Shown here piece after piece: positions 45,329 to 57,349 of a DNA stretch of 64,000 nucleotides (the stretch's first letter is position 1; each line of letters begins with the position of its first letter). This DNA comes from Taenia hydatigena (lineage: Eukaryota; Platyhelminthes; Cestoda; Cyclophyllidea; Taeniidae). The stretch covers positions 19,682,342 through 19,746,341 of the forward strand of contig JADWOT020000002.1 in assembly GCA_036345935.2 (NCBI GenBank). Direction: 5' to 3'. The notes beneath the pieces are model-generated. The model was not told the DNA's origin and searched no databases. It saw nothing but the letters and a program-made list of their open reading frames with translations. Made by a program: the position numbers and the translations under genes.

Positions 45329-47197
45329 TCACAAACCGAGATTCTTCGTCGACATAATTGAGTTGTACAGGGTCTCCAAATCTTTGTACTTAAGCTCGTA
45401 GTTCTCCTTTGTGGCCTGTTGGTCAGTGTCTATCCAACTAATGGTCGTCTCACACATCGTGAGTATACTTTGTCGGAAGTCTTTCGATACTCGCTCTTTC
45501 GTTCCGTCGTCATCCATTTTCGATTGTATTTCGTAAACGTAGTCTTCCAGAGCAGTCCTTGCCGCCATCCTACTCTTCTCTTTCTCATCCTCCAACCTAT
45601 ACTTTTCTGCATCATTCAGCATTCGCTGTATCGCCTCCTCCGACAGAAGACCATTGTCCTTCCTGATGGTGATGCTGTTTTGCTTCCCTGACGATTTATC
45701 CACCGCCGTCACATTGAGAATACCATTTTCGTCAATGTTGAAGGACACCTCAATCTGAGGCACTCTACGCGGTGCCGGTGGGATGCCTGACAACTCGAAT
45801 TCGCCCAACAAGTTGTTGTCACTCGTCATCGCACGCTCACCCTCATACACCTGCACCAACACACTCGATTGATTGTCCAAACGCGTGGAGAACATCTTCG
45901 TTTTCCTTATCGGGATTCTCGTATTGCGCTCTATCAGCGTCGTCATCACACCACCTGCCGTCTCCACACCCAGTGAGAGTGGCGCCACATCCATTAACAC
46001 CAAATCCCGTACCTTCTCCGACTTGCAATTAGCCACGTTGGATGCCAGCAACGCTGCACCATATGCTACTGCCTCGTCCGGATTTATGGAGTGGTTCAGC
46101 TGCTTGCCATTGAAGAATTTCTGCAACAACTGTCGTACCTTTGGAATTCGCGTCGATCCGCCTACCATCAATACCTCGTGTATGTCACTCTTCTTCAACT
46201 TTGCATCATTTAATGCCTTTTGTACCGGACCCAGCGTCTTATTGAAGAGGTCTATGCACAGCTGCTCAAAACGGGCCCGTGTGAGGGTCGCACTGAAATC
46301 AATGCCCTCATCTAACGCATCTACAGATATGGTTGTGTACTCATTAGAACTCAACATCTTCTTCGCCTTCTCACACGCATTTCTCAGGCGGCTGATGGCT
46401 TTCTTGTTGGTCGTCAAATCCTTGCCCTCGTGAGTTTGCTTGAAGATTCCCACACAATGATTCACCATTCGAGAATCAAAGTCCTCGCCACCCAAGTGCG
46501 TGTCACCATCAGTCGACTTCACTTCAAATGTTCCATCTTTGATGGACAGGATGGAGACATCGAAGGTACCACCACCTAAATCGAAGACGAGCACATTGCG
46601 CTGCGAGTCGGACCTTTTGTCCAAACCAAATGCAATGGCGGCTGCTGTGGGCTCGTTGACGATTCGCAACACATTTAAGCCAGCTAATTTTCCTGCATCA
46701 ATGGTCGCCTGCCGCTGGCTGTCATTGAAGTATGCTGGCACTGTGATTACGGCATTTGTCACCTGCTTGCCCAAATACGTCTCCGCTGTCTCCTTCATTT
46801 TTAGCAGCACCATGGACGAAATTTCCTCCGCAATAAAACGTTTTGTCTCACCGCAATATTCCACCTCGATCATTGGTTTTCCTTGCGAATTTATGACTTT
46901 GAACGGCCAAAGCTTCATGTCGGCTTGCACCACCTCATCGTTAAAACGGCGTCCGATTAGACGTTTTGCATCGAAAACTGTATTGGTTGGGTTCAGAGTC
47001 GCCTGGATCTTTGCAGCATCACCAACGAGCCGTTCTTTATCCGTGAAGGCGACATAGCTGGGTGTTATGCGGTTCCCTTGATCGTTAACAATTATTTCCA
47101 CCCTGTCGTTTTGGAAGACTCCAACGCATGAGAAGGTTGTTCCCAAATCAATCCCAATGGCTGGATCTGTTGACTGATTTTTGCTCGATTCGCACAT
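45329..47197 (-). CDS. HSP70, intronless, EEVD-less paralog
   Basis: The ATG at 47197 opens 622 codons without an intron. All three HSP70 signatures are present: IDLGTTFS (residues 16-23), [13 protein letters not shown] (205-217) and [15 protein letters not shown] (342-356). The phosphate-loop motif [11 protein letters not shown] and the interdomain linker [11 protein letters not shown] (403-413) are also there, so ATPase and substrate-binding domains look complete. There is no ER signal or mitochondrial leader, which suggests a cytosolic ATP-dependent chaperone. Oddly, it ends IMSTKNLGL, with neither the GGMP-rich tail nor the EEVD motif that recruits TPR co-chaperones. It is also about 20 residues shorter than typical cytosolic HSP70. 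An expanded EEVD-less HSP70 group is known in taeniids. The frame continues six codons upstream to a TTG, but the ATG is the likely start. Confidence 0.93.
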   Translation of the reverse strand: MCESSKNQSTDPAIGIDLGTTFSCVGVFQNDRVEIIVNDQGNRITPSYVAFTDKERLVGDAAKIQATLNPTNTVFDAKRLIGRRFNDEVVQADMKLWPFKVINSQGKPMIEVEYCGETKRFIAEEISSMVLLKMKETAETYLGKQVTNAVITVPAYFNDSQRQATIDAGKLAGLNVLRIVNEPTAAAIAFGLDKRSDSQRNVLVFDLGGGTFDVSILSIKDGTFEVKSTDGDTHLGGEDFDSRMVNHCVGIFKQTHEGKDLTTNKKAISRLRNACEKAKKMLSSNEYTTISVDALDEGIDFSATLTRARFEQLCIDLFNKTLGPVQKALNDAKLKKSDIHEVLMVGGSTRIPKVRQLLQKFFNGKQLNHSINPDEAVAYGAALLASNVANCKSEKVRDLVLMDVAPLSLGVETAGGVMTTLIERNTRIPIRKTKMFSTRLDNQSSVLVQVYEGERAMTSDNNLLGEFELSGIPPAPRRVPQIEVSFNIDENGILNVTAVDKSSGKQNSITIRKDNGLLSEEAIQRMLNDAEKYRLEDEKEKSRMAARTALEDYVYEIQSKMDDDGTKERVSKDFRQSILTMCETTISWIDTDQQATKENYELKYKDLETLYNSIMSTKNLGL

Positions 47198-47243
47198 GCC
47201 TACACGCAGAGACAATAATGATTGCTTTCACAATCGCCACGAC

Positions 47244-47252
47244 CTTATATAT
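47244..47252 (-). promoter_or_regulatory. TATA box of HSP70
   Basis: TATATAAGG on the minus strand, about 47 bases upstream of the ATG, implies a very short 5' leader. I looked for heat-shock elements (alternating GAA/TTC) in the following 300 bases and saw no clear trimer. Heat induction is therefore not supported by the sequence. Confidence 0.65.
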
Positions 47253-47322
47253 CAACCACAAGTGGTTAGTAAGAGCATTGTCACGATGCGAGCCAAATAC
47301 TATGGCACTATTATCCAACTAA

Positions 47323-50300
47323 AACTTTCCACTGCTTTACGCGCCTTCTTATTAGCTGGCGACTGCACACATGAAGGCGATGACGCAGAATGGAGTGGTG
47401 CCGATACGCCTCTAATTGGTCACTGACGTTGACGGTGGCGTCTCCTCCGTATCGAAGCGAGGCTGGCAGAAGTGCCAATTCATTGATCTATGACTGACAA
47501 TGTTTTGTAACGACTAAAAATTCTAAAGCAGCGAATTATGAATGACTCTTCTCAGTAAGATCTATCTGCTCACTACCATGATCGTCCATATCATGAATCG
47601 GCCAGGCAGCGAAACAGAATGGAACGAGCATGTTTCATGCCTTCCTTACTCATGTAAATTTTGTGTAAGCACACGCATGTGTACCCTAGAGATAATGGAG
47701 AACTATAATCGTCATGAGACTTGTATGAAAATCTATTTAAAATGCGTTGTTAGTTCAGCCAAGAGCACACGGGAGTGTTAAATTCTCTGGTGGTAGGTTG
47801 CGTTGCAATAGTGAATTGAAGTACCTTCTTTCTTTAATTGTTAGCTTATTTCTTGGTTGAAATGACTGTCGCTCCTTTCAAATGCCGTCACTTGTTGTTA
47901 GTGGCACCACACAGTTCCAGAAGTCTTAAGAGCCTTCGTGCTTGCGATGCGCCAAATATGATGAGATCGGAACACCTGTTGGTGGCGGTTGTCACGCCGT
48001 CATTCGAATCTCACTATTCGTCATTTCTGTGCGGTGCGTATTTGTGGAGTTATTACTACGCCACGGCAGTGGTAAAATTAATACCATCGCATAGATTCTG
48101 ACCCGTTTGTTAGGTCCTCACTTTTACACTTGTAAAGAAGTAAAAGGATTAAAGATCCTATTTTGATTCTCTGTACAAATACATTTGAAGTCTCATAACT
48201 CAGCTCCTCATCTGCCTCGTTCCCACTAACATTCCCAAACGTCAGTCCATGAGTACTTGAAACCATCTCTTCTCACTCTGACGGTAGGATTCGATCGCAT
48301 ACAGGCTTTCATTTGATAATCGCATAAACTGATGTAGCTTTCTTTCCACACCAGATCAGATCACCATATCAACCTCACGAGCCTTAAGATTATCTGTCCT
48401 TAGAGAATTTCTACGAACTGTATTGTGCAGATCAGTGTATGTTCTACCAGCTTCCGCACCAGTCTAGTACTAATCTCACCAAGTATTTTCGAATCGACCG
48501 CACGATGGTACCCCACTGCTTTGCTTCACGACTTCTCCTCGGAGGCAGGCCCTCGGAGCTAGCAAAACGATAATAAAGACTAGGTGGTTGCAAATGTTCT
48601 TCTAAAAGAAGCTAGACATTGTGAGGCCTTTTGGATTCCTGGTAAAAAACCCATAGAAGATCTCCTTACAAACGATACTACATGGCACACCACCTCGCCA
48701 TCCAGTGAGAACTCTTTAGCCTTCACGACACTCTGTCGCCAGTAGCAATCCACACTGCCACTTATCCAGAGGATGATTTTGTCGAGTGGGCTGACTGACT
48801 TCGAGTGAATTGGAGCTGATGAACGTAAATAGAATGTCGAAAGAAGAACTCGTCACAATACAAAGAATCTTTATTTAATTACGAGTTAAGGCACTCAAGT
48901 ACGAGTCACTGAAGATGAATCTCGTAAAGTGAAGAGAACCACCATTCGTAAGGAATCAAAGCAGCAGTAGATATGTTAACGAAAGCCAAAGCATGGTAAC
49001 AAAGTGGCCAAGCTTCTAAATTTGGCAAGTAAACCAGCGTCCAGCGAAATAGTTAAGAAACCGAAGATTCAAATAATGCCGGGTAGAACTCAACACCTTC
49101 CACTGGATGAATTTAAAATCATTTATTTGCTCATATCCAATAAGCCACCAGTGGTTATGAGGTCGAATAAAGGAATGGCTCAGCAAACAGAGTCTGATTT
49201 CCAGCGAATCCCTACCGAAGGACTTCAAAGGCGACACTTAGGATAGCAGCTACAGAAGCACGATTTAATATGCCCGCAAGCAAGGTCTTTCTGTCAGAAT
49301 AATAATTCACCACGACACCCCAGTCATTGTACTGCTTAAAAATCACACCAGTTCAGGTTACTTCTACAAACTAGTTTGATCCCTTCTCAGAAACCACATA
49401 AGACAATTACTCCCTAAGAGTTTTACTGTCTTACACGCAAACAGTAGTCTCACGAACCATGAAATGCATAACTCCAGCTATCGTGAACTGTGAGGTAACT
49501 TTGGCGTAAAACTGCAACACCCAAAGCTGTCGATGAAGACCACAACTTGAGTAGGGAGATTCAGGTCCTACAAATACAACAAGCCAGCAAGATCAGGACA
49601 ACGAAGCAGATAAATTCCCACCAGAGGTGTATATTCCCAACAGCAGTTCAAAGCCATCTGATGGACTGGCTGCAAGATGCCTAAGCTAGGTAGGTTCAAA
49701 TGCTTCTTAAGGGATGCAAACGCATTGGCATACACCGTTAGCCTAAAAGAGAGTCCAGACACTGAAGGTGGCAGAGCCAAATGGGCTCTGCAGGTGGTGA
49801 GACCTGGCACGCAGGTGGTTCTTGCTCCTCATTGATACCTTGCAGAAGGTAGGGGGTGGGAGTTTGCGACTCCAGACCGTCCTCGAGGACAGCTCAAGCT
49901 TTTGAAATGCTTTTTTGACTGATCAGGTCATTTTCTGGGTTAACCTACAGTGTGGGACAGTTTTAGCCTCCTTGCGGAAAAACTGAACGTATGTTTTTTT
50001 GGAGGTGGGCTATAGTTAGCTTCCTTCTACTTCCTTCATTCTCCGAGCCGTTTCAAATAGCAGTTCGATTGAAGTCAAAGCCAGTCGTCTACATATGAGT
50101 GTTGACTAAGATTGTTTTCAGTTAATCGGTCGATTTGCTTTCGTGAATCACATAATCGGGTTTGTCAAGAATACATCACCACGCAAAAGATTCACCCCAA
50201 CAGTGGCATGGAAAAAGCGTTAGTGTTGGTTGGGTTGTGCATTCAGCTTAACAAATTCCTTCTCATTTTGTTGGTTTGCTGTGACCCAGAACCCTTGGTC

Positions 50301-51320
50301 CGAAAGCAAAGGCATTCTCTGTTTTGTGTGGAAACACGGAGACCACTGAGAAGGTTTTTCATCATGGCGCTCTTGTGGATTGCCTGATCTATGAGCGCAT
50401 AGGTGATCGAATTGAAGGATGCACCCTCGCTCTGAGGAATGAGTTGATGACCGAGTAATGGCAGGGATCCCGACAGAAGCCACGAACATATCCTTATCAT
50501 TGACCTCTAATTTGGTAGAATGTGTACCAACACTAAGTCAAGTCGACTACTTTGACTCTATGCTAAGAACCTATTCTACTCTTTTAAGTAGCTATATAAT
50601 GGAGAAATAAAGCGCTACAAAGCATGAAACAATTTGTCACTTCACTTCTTAGTAGATAAAGGCTACAAGAAGTGCATACTTTAGGTTTAGGTCTGAAATT
50701 ATGTGATGGTACCGGAAAGATGTTGATCTGCTAAAGGTGCTGCTATGGAACAATGATCTGCATGGAATTAACACATGGGCTTTAAACAATCCTTCAACCA
50801 CCACTTTGTGTTTGTTTGTTCCAAGGACAACGAAGACTAATTAGGCTGAGAAATGTCGAGAAATGCCAAATGTAAGGCACATTTTCCAATCTAGTATGCG
50901 CACGCACAGCAACTGATGCTGGATTGTTTGGACGTCCTTTCACTCGCCATGAGTGGAATCATCATGGCGGAAGATTCGAATTGCGATGTGAAATGAATAC
51001 AAGGAGTACTCTTGTAGACAACCCCTGCGACTGCGCGATTCCTATAACAATCGCTCAAACATTTTATCGCTCTGAGCGGTGGCTTCGTTTGATTAAGTTG
51101 TGTGCAAGTCTATTCTATTGCGCAGGCTTCCAAGTCACACTTTCGAATCGACTTCGCCTATTCAATTATGACGCAAAGTAGCGTGAGCTAAGCCCTGCCA
51201 ACCACACGAAGCATGGTGCAGCGTCTCAGTCTGCGTACAAGCAAGTAAATATGCACATAGATCCTACCCTATCGTCAGTTCTTAAGGCCCTTTCTAATGA
51301 GTGACGCGAAGTTTGACAGG
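47323..51320. other. No gene recognised
   Basis: The stretch 48.3-50.5 kb has uneven composition and several partial frames on both strands (for example 49004-49246 plus and 50243-50500 minus). One minus-strand patch (LLGHQLIPQSEG) faintly recalls the FLGH block of gypsy-type reverse transcriptase. No catalytic motif was seen, so no element is called. Confidence 0.3.
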
Positions 51321-51425
51321 CGACATTAGTGAAGACAGAAGCATCGAGAAGATAGGAGGCAGCATAGACAAACATGGAGGTGTTTAGGAGTACTAGAGTA
51401 GGTTGATGTGCTCCTTCGTAAAAAA
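51321..51425 (+). repeat. Diverged interspersed repeat, copy 2
   Basis: Partner of 44331-44440, ending in a well-conserved AGGTTGATGTGCTCCTTC. It is followed by a short A-rich run (AAAAAAAGG), which could be the trace of a poly(A) tail. Copy 1 has no such run. Confidence 0.45.
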
Positions 51426-52474
51426 AGGAGCCTTTAGTTCGCAAATGTTTCACTTTAAGACAAGTAGACAGGTTGGAACAAGGAGACGCACGACACTAGT
51501 CACCCCATTGTTTCACTCTTTCAAATTTATGTGGCATAACATAATTTTGCTTTTTTCTTCGGCTTCATGGCTTGCCTATCAGTTCAAGAGCAGGATGCTC
51601 CGGGTGGAGGGAGTCCCTTCTACTCCATCGCTTTAAATAAGATCCCCTAAGGAACCTACTGTAGACAGCAGCACTTGACGTCAATCCTCATGCGATTGAC
51701 AAAACAATTGTTGCTAATTTTTGTTAAAATTAATACACGAATTCCCATTTAAGGGTATTATTCTTTCTAAGAGAATGTGTGACCTCGACTATCTCGTCCA
51801 AATTTGATGGTACACTTGCTGCTATTGATGTGGGTGTTGTGTAGACAAAGGCAAATTCGGGTACGATTGTGTGTTTGGATGCAACATCCTTGTCAAAGCC
51901 AGTAAAAATTTGGAACTAACATCTCTGTGACTGATAAGTTTTGCATGGGATTGTACTTCGTCTGCCTGGTTATGGGTGCTTCCAAAGGCATCGCCATTCC
52001 TAGTGGCTCCCATGCTCTTTAGCCACGGAATGATGAATCGCTAACTAATGGCGCCAAGTTAGTTCTTCACATAAAAGAAGTGTCAAGTTGAATGGCTAGA
52101 GTCATACATATTGCAATACGATCGCCCAGTATTGAGGTGTCTCTTGTAATCACATGAAGATATAAAGCGAAGTGGTCACCTCTAAGCTCCCCTCGGAAAC
52201 CTCGCAGACTGATGCCATAGTATGAATAGTTGACTAAAGGAATGAGCATGGAGAAATGAATGGCTAAGTGGGTGTAGAAAATTGTATTTCACGCCTATAA
52301 ATGTTGTCACAACAATTCAAAAGGGTGAAAACATGTTTGGGCTGGGGTTAGGGTTGAGTAATGCCAACAAAATAAACACATAATCAGGGATTTTGACTTC
52401 ACGCTTCTTAGGACTGATTGACAGGACGATAATTCAATTGAAAATTTGCAACTTCGCCCTTGAACTCAATGTGC

Positions 52475-52665
52475 TCACGAGGTAAGTTTCCTCGTATCCT
52501 GTTCGAGCATAAGCGGGTAGTCCTCCTTTGAGGCCTGTTGCTCGAATTCCATCCATTTGAGCACCATATCACACATCGTAAGCATACTTTCTCGAAAAGT
52601 TTCCCACGTCTTTTGCCTTACCTCGTCATTTTTTATTTCCGATTGCATGGTTAAAATGTAGGTTG
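52475..52665 (-). pseudogene. HSP70 C-terminal fragment
   Basis: On the minus strand this encodes the helical-lid end of an HSP70. It aligns with the last part of the gene at 45.3 kb: MQSE for IQSK, FRESMLTMCD for [10 protein letters not shown], and EQQASKEDY for DQQATKENY. It starts near the YVYEIQSKM region and ends LEQDTRKLTS, also without EEVD. The 57-codon frame from an internal ATG to TGA is intact. Sequence upstream (52.67-52.94 kb) does not resemble HSP70, so the ATPase and most of the substrate-binding domain are missing. A processed or broken paralog is most likely. A short expressed lid-only protein cannot be excluded. Confidence 0.8.
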
Positions 52666-53711
52666 GTTATTTAAGGTTACTTTGGACAAATAAGTAGCTA
52701 TTATATGATTTCAGAGCACCATCGCTCACCTTGATTCCACTTGAATGTGACACTCTCCCCTAAATTAACGTCACCTGTGCACCAAATATTGCGCCTCATA
52801 ACGATGATGGCTTTTAGTTGCGTTTCAAGGTGGAAAATATCTCTTTTCTCTAATACAAGCATCGTATCAATGACCTTAAGTAGCTCGTTTCTAAATAATA
52901 ATCTTATTCTTTGAGGAAAATAATCGCCACTTGAATGGTGCAAGGTTTTGTGCTGATGGTTACACCATGCGAACAGATTACCATCATCGTGCTAAGCAGG
53001 CTGTGATAAGCGCACCTTTTATTCACAATTGGCGAGCTATCATTCCATTTCAGTTAACTCCAATCCTAAGCGCTGCACATTTTTGTGGGACCAATTCTAT
53101 AACACATTCGTTGCACGAAGAATGGCCTCTACGAGCATGCAATACGTGTTTGGATTTTGTACGCCCGCTATCACAAAGTCTTGGTAAAGCCAAGCTTCCC
53201 ACTTCAACCTTCAGGGTAGCTTTGTCTTAGGTTCAGTTTCAAGCAGACTAGGTCCACCAATTAGCCTGTTTCTACAAGCACCCAGTCACGTCGATCTGGT
53301 AGCATTGAGGTGATTGCTTATTGAGATCATTCATTCCTGCATCCATAACCTGAATACACGAAGCTTTCCCTTCCATACTTGGTCGACTATCCTCTTGCAT
53401 TTCTTACTTCAAACCTTCTGGTGACAAACACCAGATTTTCACTCACACATTCAGCCACCAAAATCACTACCCAGAAACGTTCCATTAAAATGATGCTTTA
53501 GTCATAGAAAGGTCACTGATCATGTGATGAGGATTGTCGATAAAAAAATGATAAAATCGTTTCCATTTGCATGTCTTATTGTCTACCATGCTCTTCGACT
53601 TTCTGCCGCCATTGCTTGTGGGTTTGGCACAGCTCAGAGCAGAGTATAGCGCCATAACCAAACGAGTGTTTGCAATTAAGAAATGCGACTTGAAAGCTTG
53701 TCCCAATGGAA
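52666..53711. other. No gene recognised
   Basis: A minus-strand frame at 52701-52943 (80 codons) lies directly upstream of the HSP70 fragment but does not resemble HSP70. A plus-strand frame at 52931-53230 (99 codons) is not recognised either. Confidence 0.3.
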
Positions 53712-53818
53712 GCATAAAGCACCAAAACTAGAATTCCTCTTGGTAGTTTGCCCTTTTCCATACAATGCCTAAGTGTGGTGATTGAATGCAATCACTTTGC
53801 CCAATTCTGAGTATGGCA
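53712..53818 (+). repeat. 107-bp repeat, copy 2
   Basis: Partner of 44697-44803 with the same length and sharp ends. The flanks differ completely from those of copy 1, so the unit moved alone and not as part of a larger duplication. Confidence 0.9.
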
Positions 53819-54019
53819 GCAATGGATATGCGTGTTCGAAGCGCGAGCAGTCAATAGCACCACATCAGTGCTGACCCATGCGGTCTGCAAGTTCTGACAA
53901 GTGGCTGCAGCGGTTCCCACCTCAAACCACACAAATATTTTCCACATTCTGGTGCAGTTTCAAGTCCCTGTGACTCCATAACCGCAAAAGTGCGACTAAT
54001 ATGGGAGAAAATATCACTG

Positions 54020-54255
54020 ACCTTTACAGTTTAAACCCTTTAAAGGCATTTACAATGGTTAAGGATAGATTGAAGATCGTAGACAAGCTATGCTCTGTAA
54101 CTCCCAGTAGCAGGTTACATCGTAGCCACGACACGAAATTTGTGTCAATTGTCACTCAAGAGGTGTTCAGTCGAGAATTGGAAAGTCGAGACAACGTGAG
54201 TCCCTCCGGATCGCCTAGTCGCGAGTTCGTTGCAGACCACGATTGCTCATGTTGA
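54020..54255 (+). repeat. Family D fragment, opposite orientation
   Basis: The plus-strand frame contains KIVDKLCSVTPSSRLHRSHD. The minus strand at 60.4-60.6 kb has QIVDKLCPVISCSRLHRNQG, and the minus strand at 36.2-36.4 kb has AVNKLQCRVSSNRLFRDHD. Similarity extends on to (R/H)EFVA. Only this block of the family is present here. A terminal stop follows at 54253. Confidence 0.6.
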
Positions 54256-54259
54256 ACGA

Positions 54260-56640
54260 TTTGGCAACAGACCCAACATTTTGAAACCGTAGCAATTGCA
54301 GATCCTCTTTACGAAAAGATGACACGTTTAATTTACTTGGACGGACCTGCCATCACTCATCAACGATCGTGTTTTCTACAAATGCTGTTCGGAAACGTTC
54401 ACATCAAAAACATTAATGCAAAACAGTCATAACAATTCGTAGCTTGCGATTCCCTCTCACCTTGACAACGTTTAAAGAAATAGCAAAGGCTAAATTCACA
54501 TTCAGCCGTGGTCGATGAGTCAACAACAATATATGCTCCACCTGAAAAGGCAAACTTCTGTCAAATTCACAGTCTGCAACATCTTTAACAAGAAGAAAAG
54601 CCGAACGCCAGGCACATTTTCACCTGCATGCGACAACTTTGACCCCGACTGCCGAAATTCACTGTTGGTAAAATAACAGACCATTGGAAACACTGCCAGA
54701 ACAATCCTAATCAATCCCTTAAACCGCTGTGCAGCACGAAAACAACTGCAGAACAACGAATAAGTCTTAGCAGAAACTCCATCTTTGTCTTCGTGTTTAA
54801 CCTGACAAATAGGTGCATACGGGATCGGGTAAGTGAAGACATGTATGTACACGAGTACTTTCCGAAAAGGACTGAAGATGAGTACAAGAACCTAGTGGTT
54901 CTCCACTTTTTTTTGCAAATAAATCCCTACTAATCTAAATTCCTCGCCATAATGGCAATAAATCATTCTAAAACACCTGACTCTCCCACAAAACAAGTTA
55001 GATTGACAAAAGATACTCTCGCAGCAAAGGGCCACGGATTAATTATGAAGCCTTCGTACGACGAGCCGTGATAACCTTAAACCTAGCAATGCATTCGAAC
55101 ACAACTGGCATATTTGCGCAAAAGTGACAGCCCTGCCCCGCAGAATGTGTTATGAGCTGAAACTACATTCGAGTAATCACTAGAATAGCATTTACGCACT
55201 ATTGTGAAGCCTCTGGCACATTTGCTACTTCATGCATTTTAGTGACCCTGCTGGCAGGAAAATTACCTGGTTTCTTCGATTGCTTTTAGAACCTGTTGCA
55301 AAGCAAAATTTACTTGTATTGATAACTCAAAATGGATGATGCGATGAAGCATGCATTTAAAGCGGATTTGTGACCCCCGTACGCAAAGCCAAAAATCAAA
55401 ATCAATCTTTGCTAAAGTAGGCTTGAGCTAAGATGGATTTTTTCGAAGCCTGTGTAATTTCATCCAAAATGTTGATTCTATGAAATGGTGAGGTTGATAG
55501 CTTTTTGCATAGCGAATGGTCTTTGCACGTATCCAGCAGTGTGCACGAAAAGCTTGTATTTGGTGCGGTTGTCATTACTGCGTGTGGCTTGCAATTTGTG
55601 TTAGAGGAACCAGATATGTGAGTATCCGTTATGACGATGACTTTATTTGCCCGATTTATGTATGTCCAGAAGTTTAGACTGGCATGAAGGTATTGGTAGG
55701 GTTTTTTAGGCTTGCTGAATTCCCAGTTTCTGTAGTGCCTGGGGTTGAATGGTCGAATTCTCTTGTCTAATTTAATTGTGTGCTAGTACCGACAATGTTC
55801 CTTTTGGCGTAGGAATTTCGTTACATCACTGCTATGTTTGCTGGTCCTGGTGCTTTTAAGTTCTTTTCAAATTAAGACAGTGTGAAGATTCGAAATCTTA
55901 TTGCTGGTTACGAATTTCAATTGTATGCATGTTAAAACCCTTTTGAACTATTCCAGATGATTCTAACTTAATGTTTGAGGTTCTGTGATAATTGTATTAG
56001 AAGGCTGTAAAAGTGTGACGAGGGGGCCTTAGCCTTATTCTTTCATGTTACAAGTACGACCAAATCTGCTGGGAGAAATTGGCAACTAATGTATCGTTTG
56101 TGGATTGTAGTATTCTGTGCCTCACTTTGGCTTCTAGCGCATCGGTGAATTCAGAAATGTGGGGTTTTAGTTATTCTAGCAGGAAAGGGTTCTTGATGCC
56201 TCCTTTCCTTGGCTTCAGTTCGGATAACCGTTGTTGACTTTAAAGAAAAGTAGGAGTAAGCGATCGCATGCAGACTTTGGTGAATGAATGTGGAAGTTTG
56301 ACTTTTTCGATGGATTTTAACATGTTTGATGCCGCTCACATCTTTCCATTGAATGTCGACACAAATAGTAATGAAAATCGTCCAGCGTCGGGGCGTTGGA
56401 TTTGGAGAAGATGCATTTTAATTTAGTCTTCAAAATGCCAAAGCACAAATTTTTCCCGTATTGTCGCTCTGTTACCTCATTCAAGCTTCTTGTGTAGGGA
56501 TTTTATTTCGGTTTAGGTAAATCCCATGCCGCCAGCAGCATTTGGTGAATGCTAAAACAGAGTTGGAATCGCTTCTGCATGAGAGCACTTTCTTGGTCTC
56601 GTCAAAAGGTTAAGAAGGACCTCTCCTCTGTGCGATACTG
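54260..56640. other. No gene recognised
   Basis: AT-rich sequence, stop-rich in all frames. No supported feature was found. Confidence 0.35.
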
Positions 56641-56790
56641 ATGTTGGAGAGCCGAAAGAGTCTGCGCTCTTTCATCGTCCACATTGACAGCATGCGATTC
56701 ATTCGACACTCCTTCGATGAGGCGGCGAAGTACATTCTCATGGCGACGGGTACGTACGTGAATGCGAACAATCAAAAGGCTGTTTTTTGG
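56602..56790. other. Exon-like segment, strand ambiguous
   Basis: On the plus strand an ATG at 56641 opens a frame (MLESRKSLRSFIVHIDS) that reaches a possible donor, GACGG|GTACGT. On the minus strand the same bases give a charged peptide (ENVLRRLIEGVSNESHAV) that ends with a stop at 56602. Both look protein-like and neither is recognised. Base composition is less AT-rich than in the flanks. Confidence 0.3.
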
Positions 56791-57349
56791 TGGAACTCTA
56801 GGTGTCAAATGCTCGGTCCTTTGCTCATCTCTTTGCTCAGTCGTGGGTACGGCTGATGTTTTGGTGCCTGTCGCCCAGTAGGGGCCACGGTGTTTGCCTT
56901 CCCTGCCAACGTAACACATTTGTTTTCCTAACTTTTAAAATAGACTCGACGTCAATGTTGTATTGTTGGTTTCTTATCAGTTTGTAATAATTGGCTGGAT
57001 TTAAGGTAGTAAAGTGGGCTTGTGAGCTTTATTTAGTAAAGGAATGCGCTTATTTGTATGAACAAGTTTTTGATGTCGATTGAATAATGCAGCACCTGGG
57101 CTGTGGTAAACCTATTGTAATTGAGGTAGATGAAGTCATTTTACGTGAGCTAGTCATCTCCTTTCTGTAGTGTGCTGTATGATTCGTTTATTCAGACGCG
57201 TTTTTGATATCATATGGTTGCAGCGTTGTCTGTTCTTCAAAGCCTCTGTGTTTTATTCTTTCCTGCATCATGATTCTTCCCACTTCTCACTTATGTCTTC
57301 GTTGAATTTTGCACTCTTGACATTAGAGGTTTGTTTTTCTTTGTCGTTC

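Noticed and set aside
45873..47057. Plus-strand open frames of 186 and 185 codons
   Set aside because: They lie entirely antisense to the HSP70 gene, whose codon constraints commonly create long antisense frames. Their peptides have no recognisable pattern.
47260..47560. Heat-shock elements upstream of HSP70
   Set aside because: Scattered GAA and TTC triplets occur, but no array of three alternating units at 5-base spacing was found.
50243..50500. Possible gypsy-type reverse transcriptase relic (LLGHQLIPQ on the minus strand)
   Set aside because: Only one weak block resembles reverse transcriptase. No catalytic YxDD motif, RNase H, integrase or long terminal repeats were found nearby.
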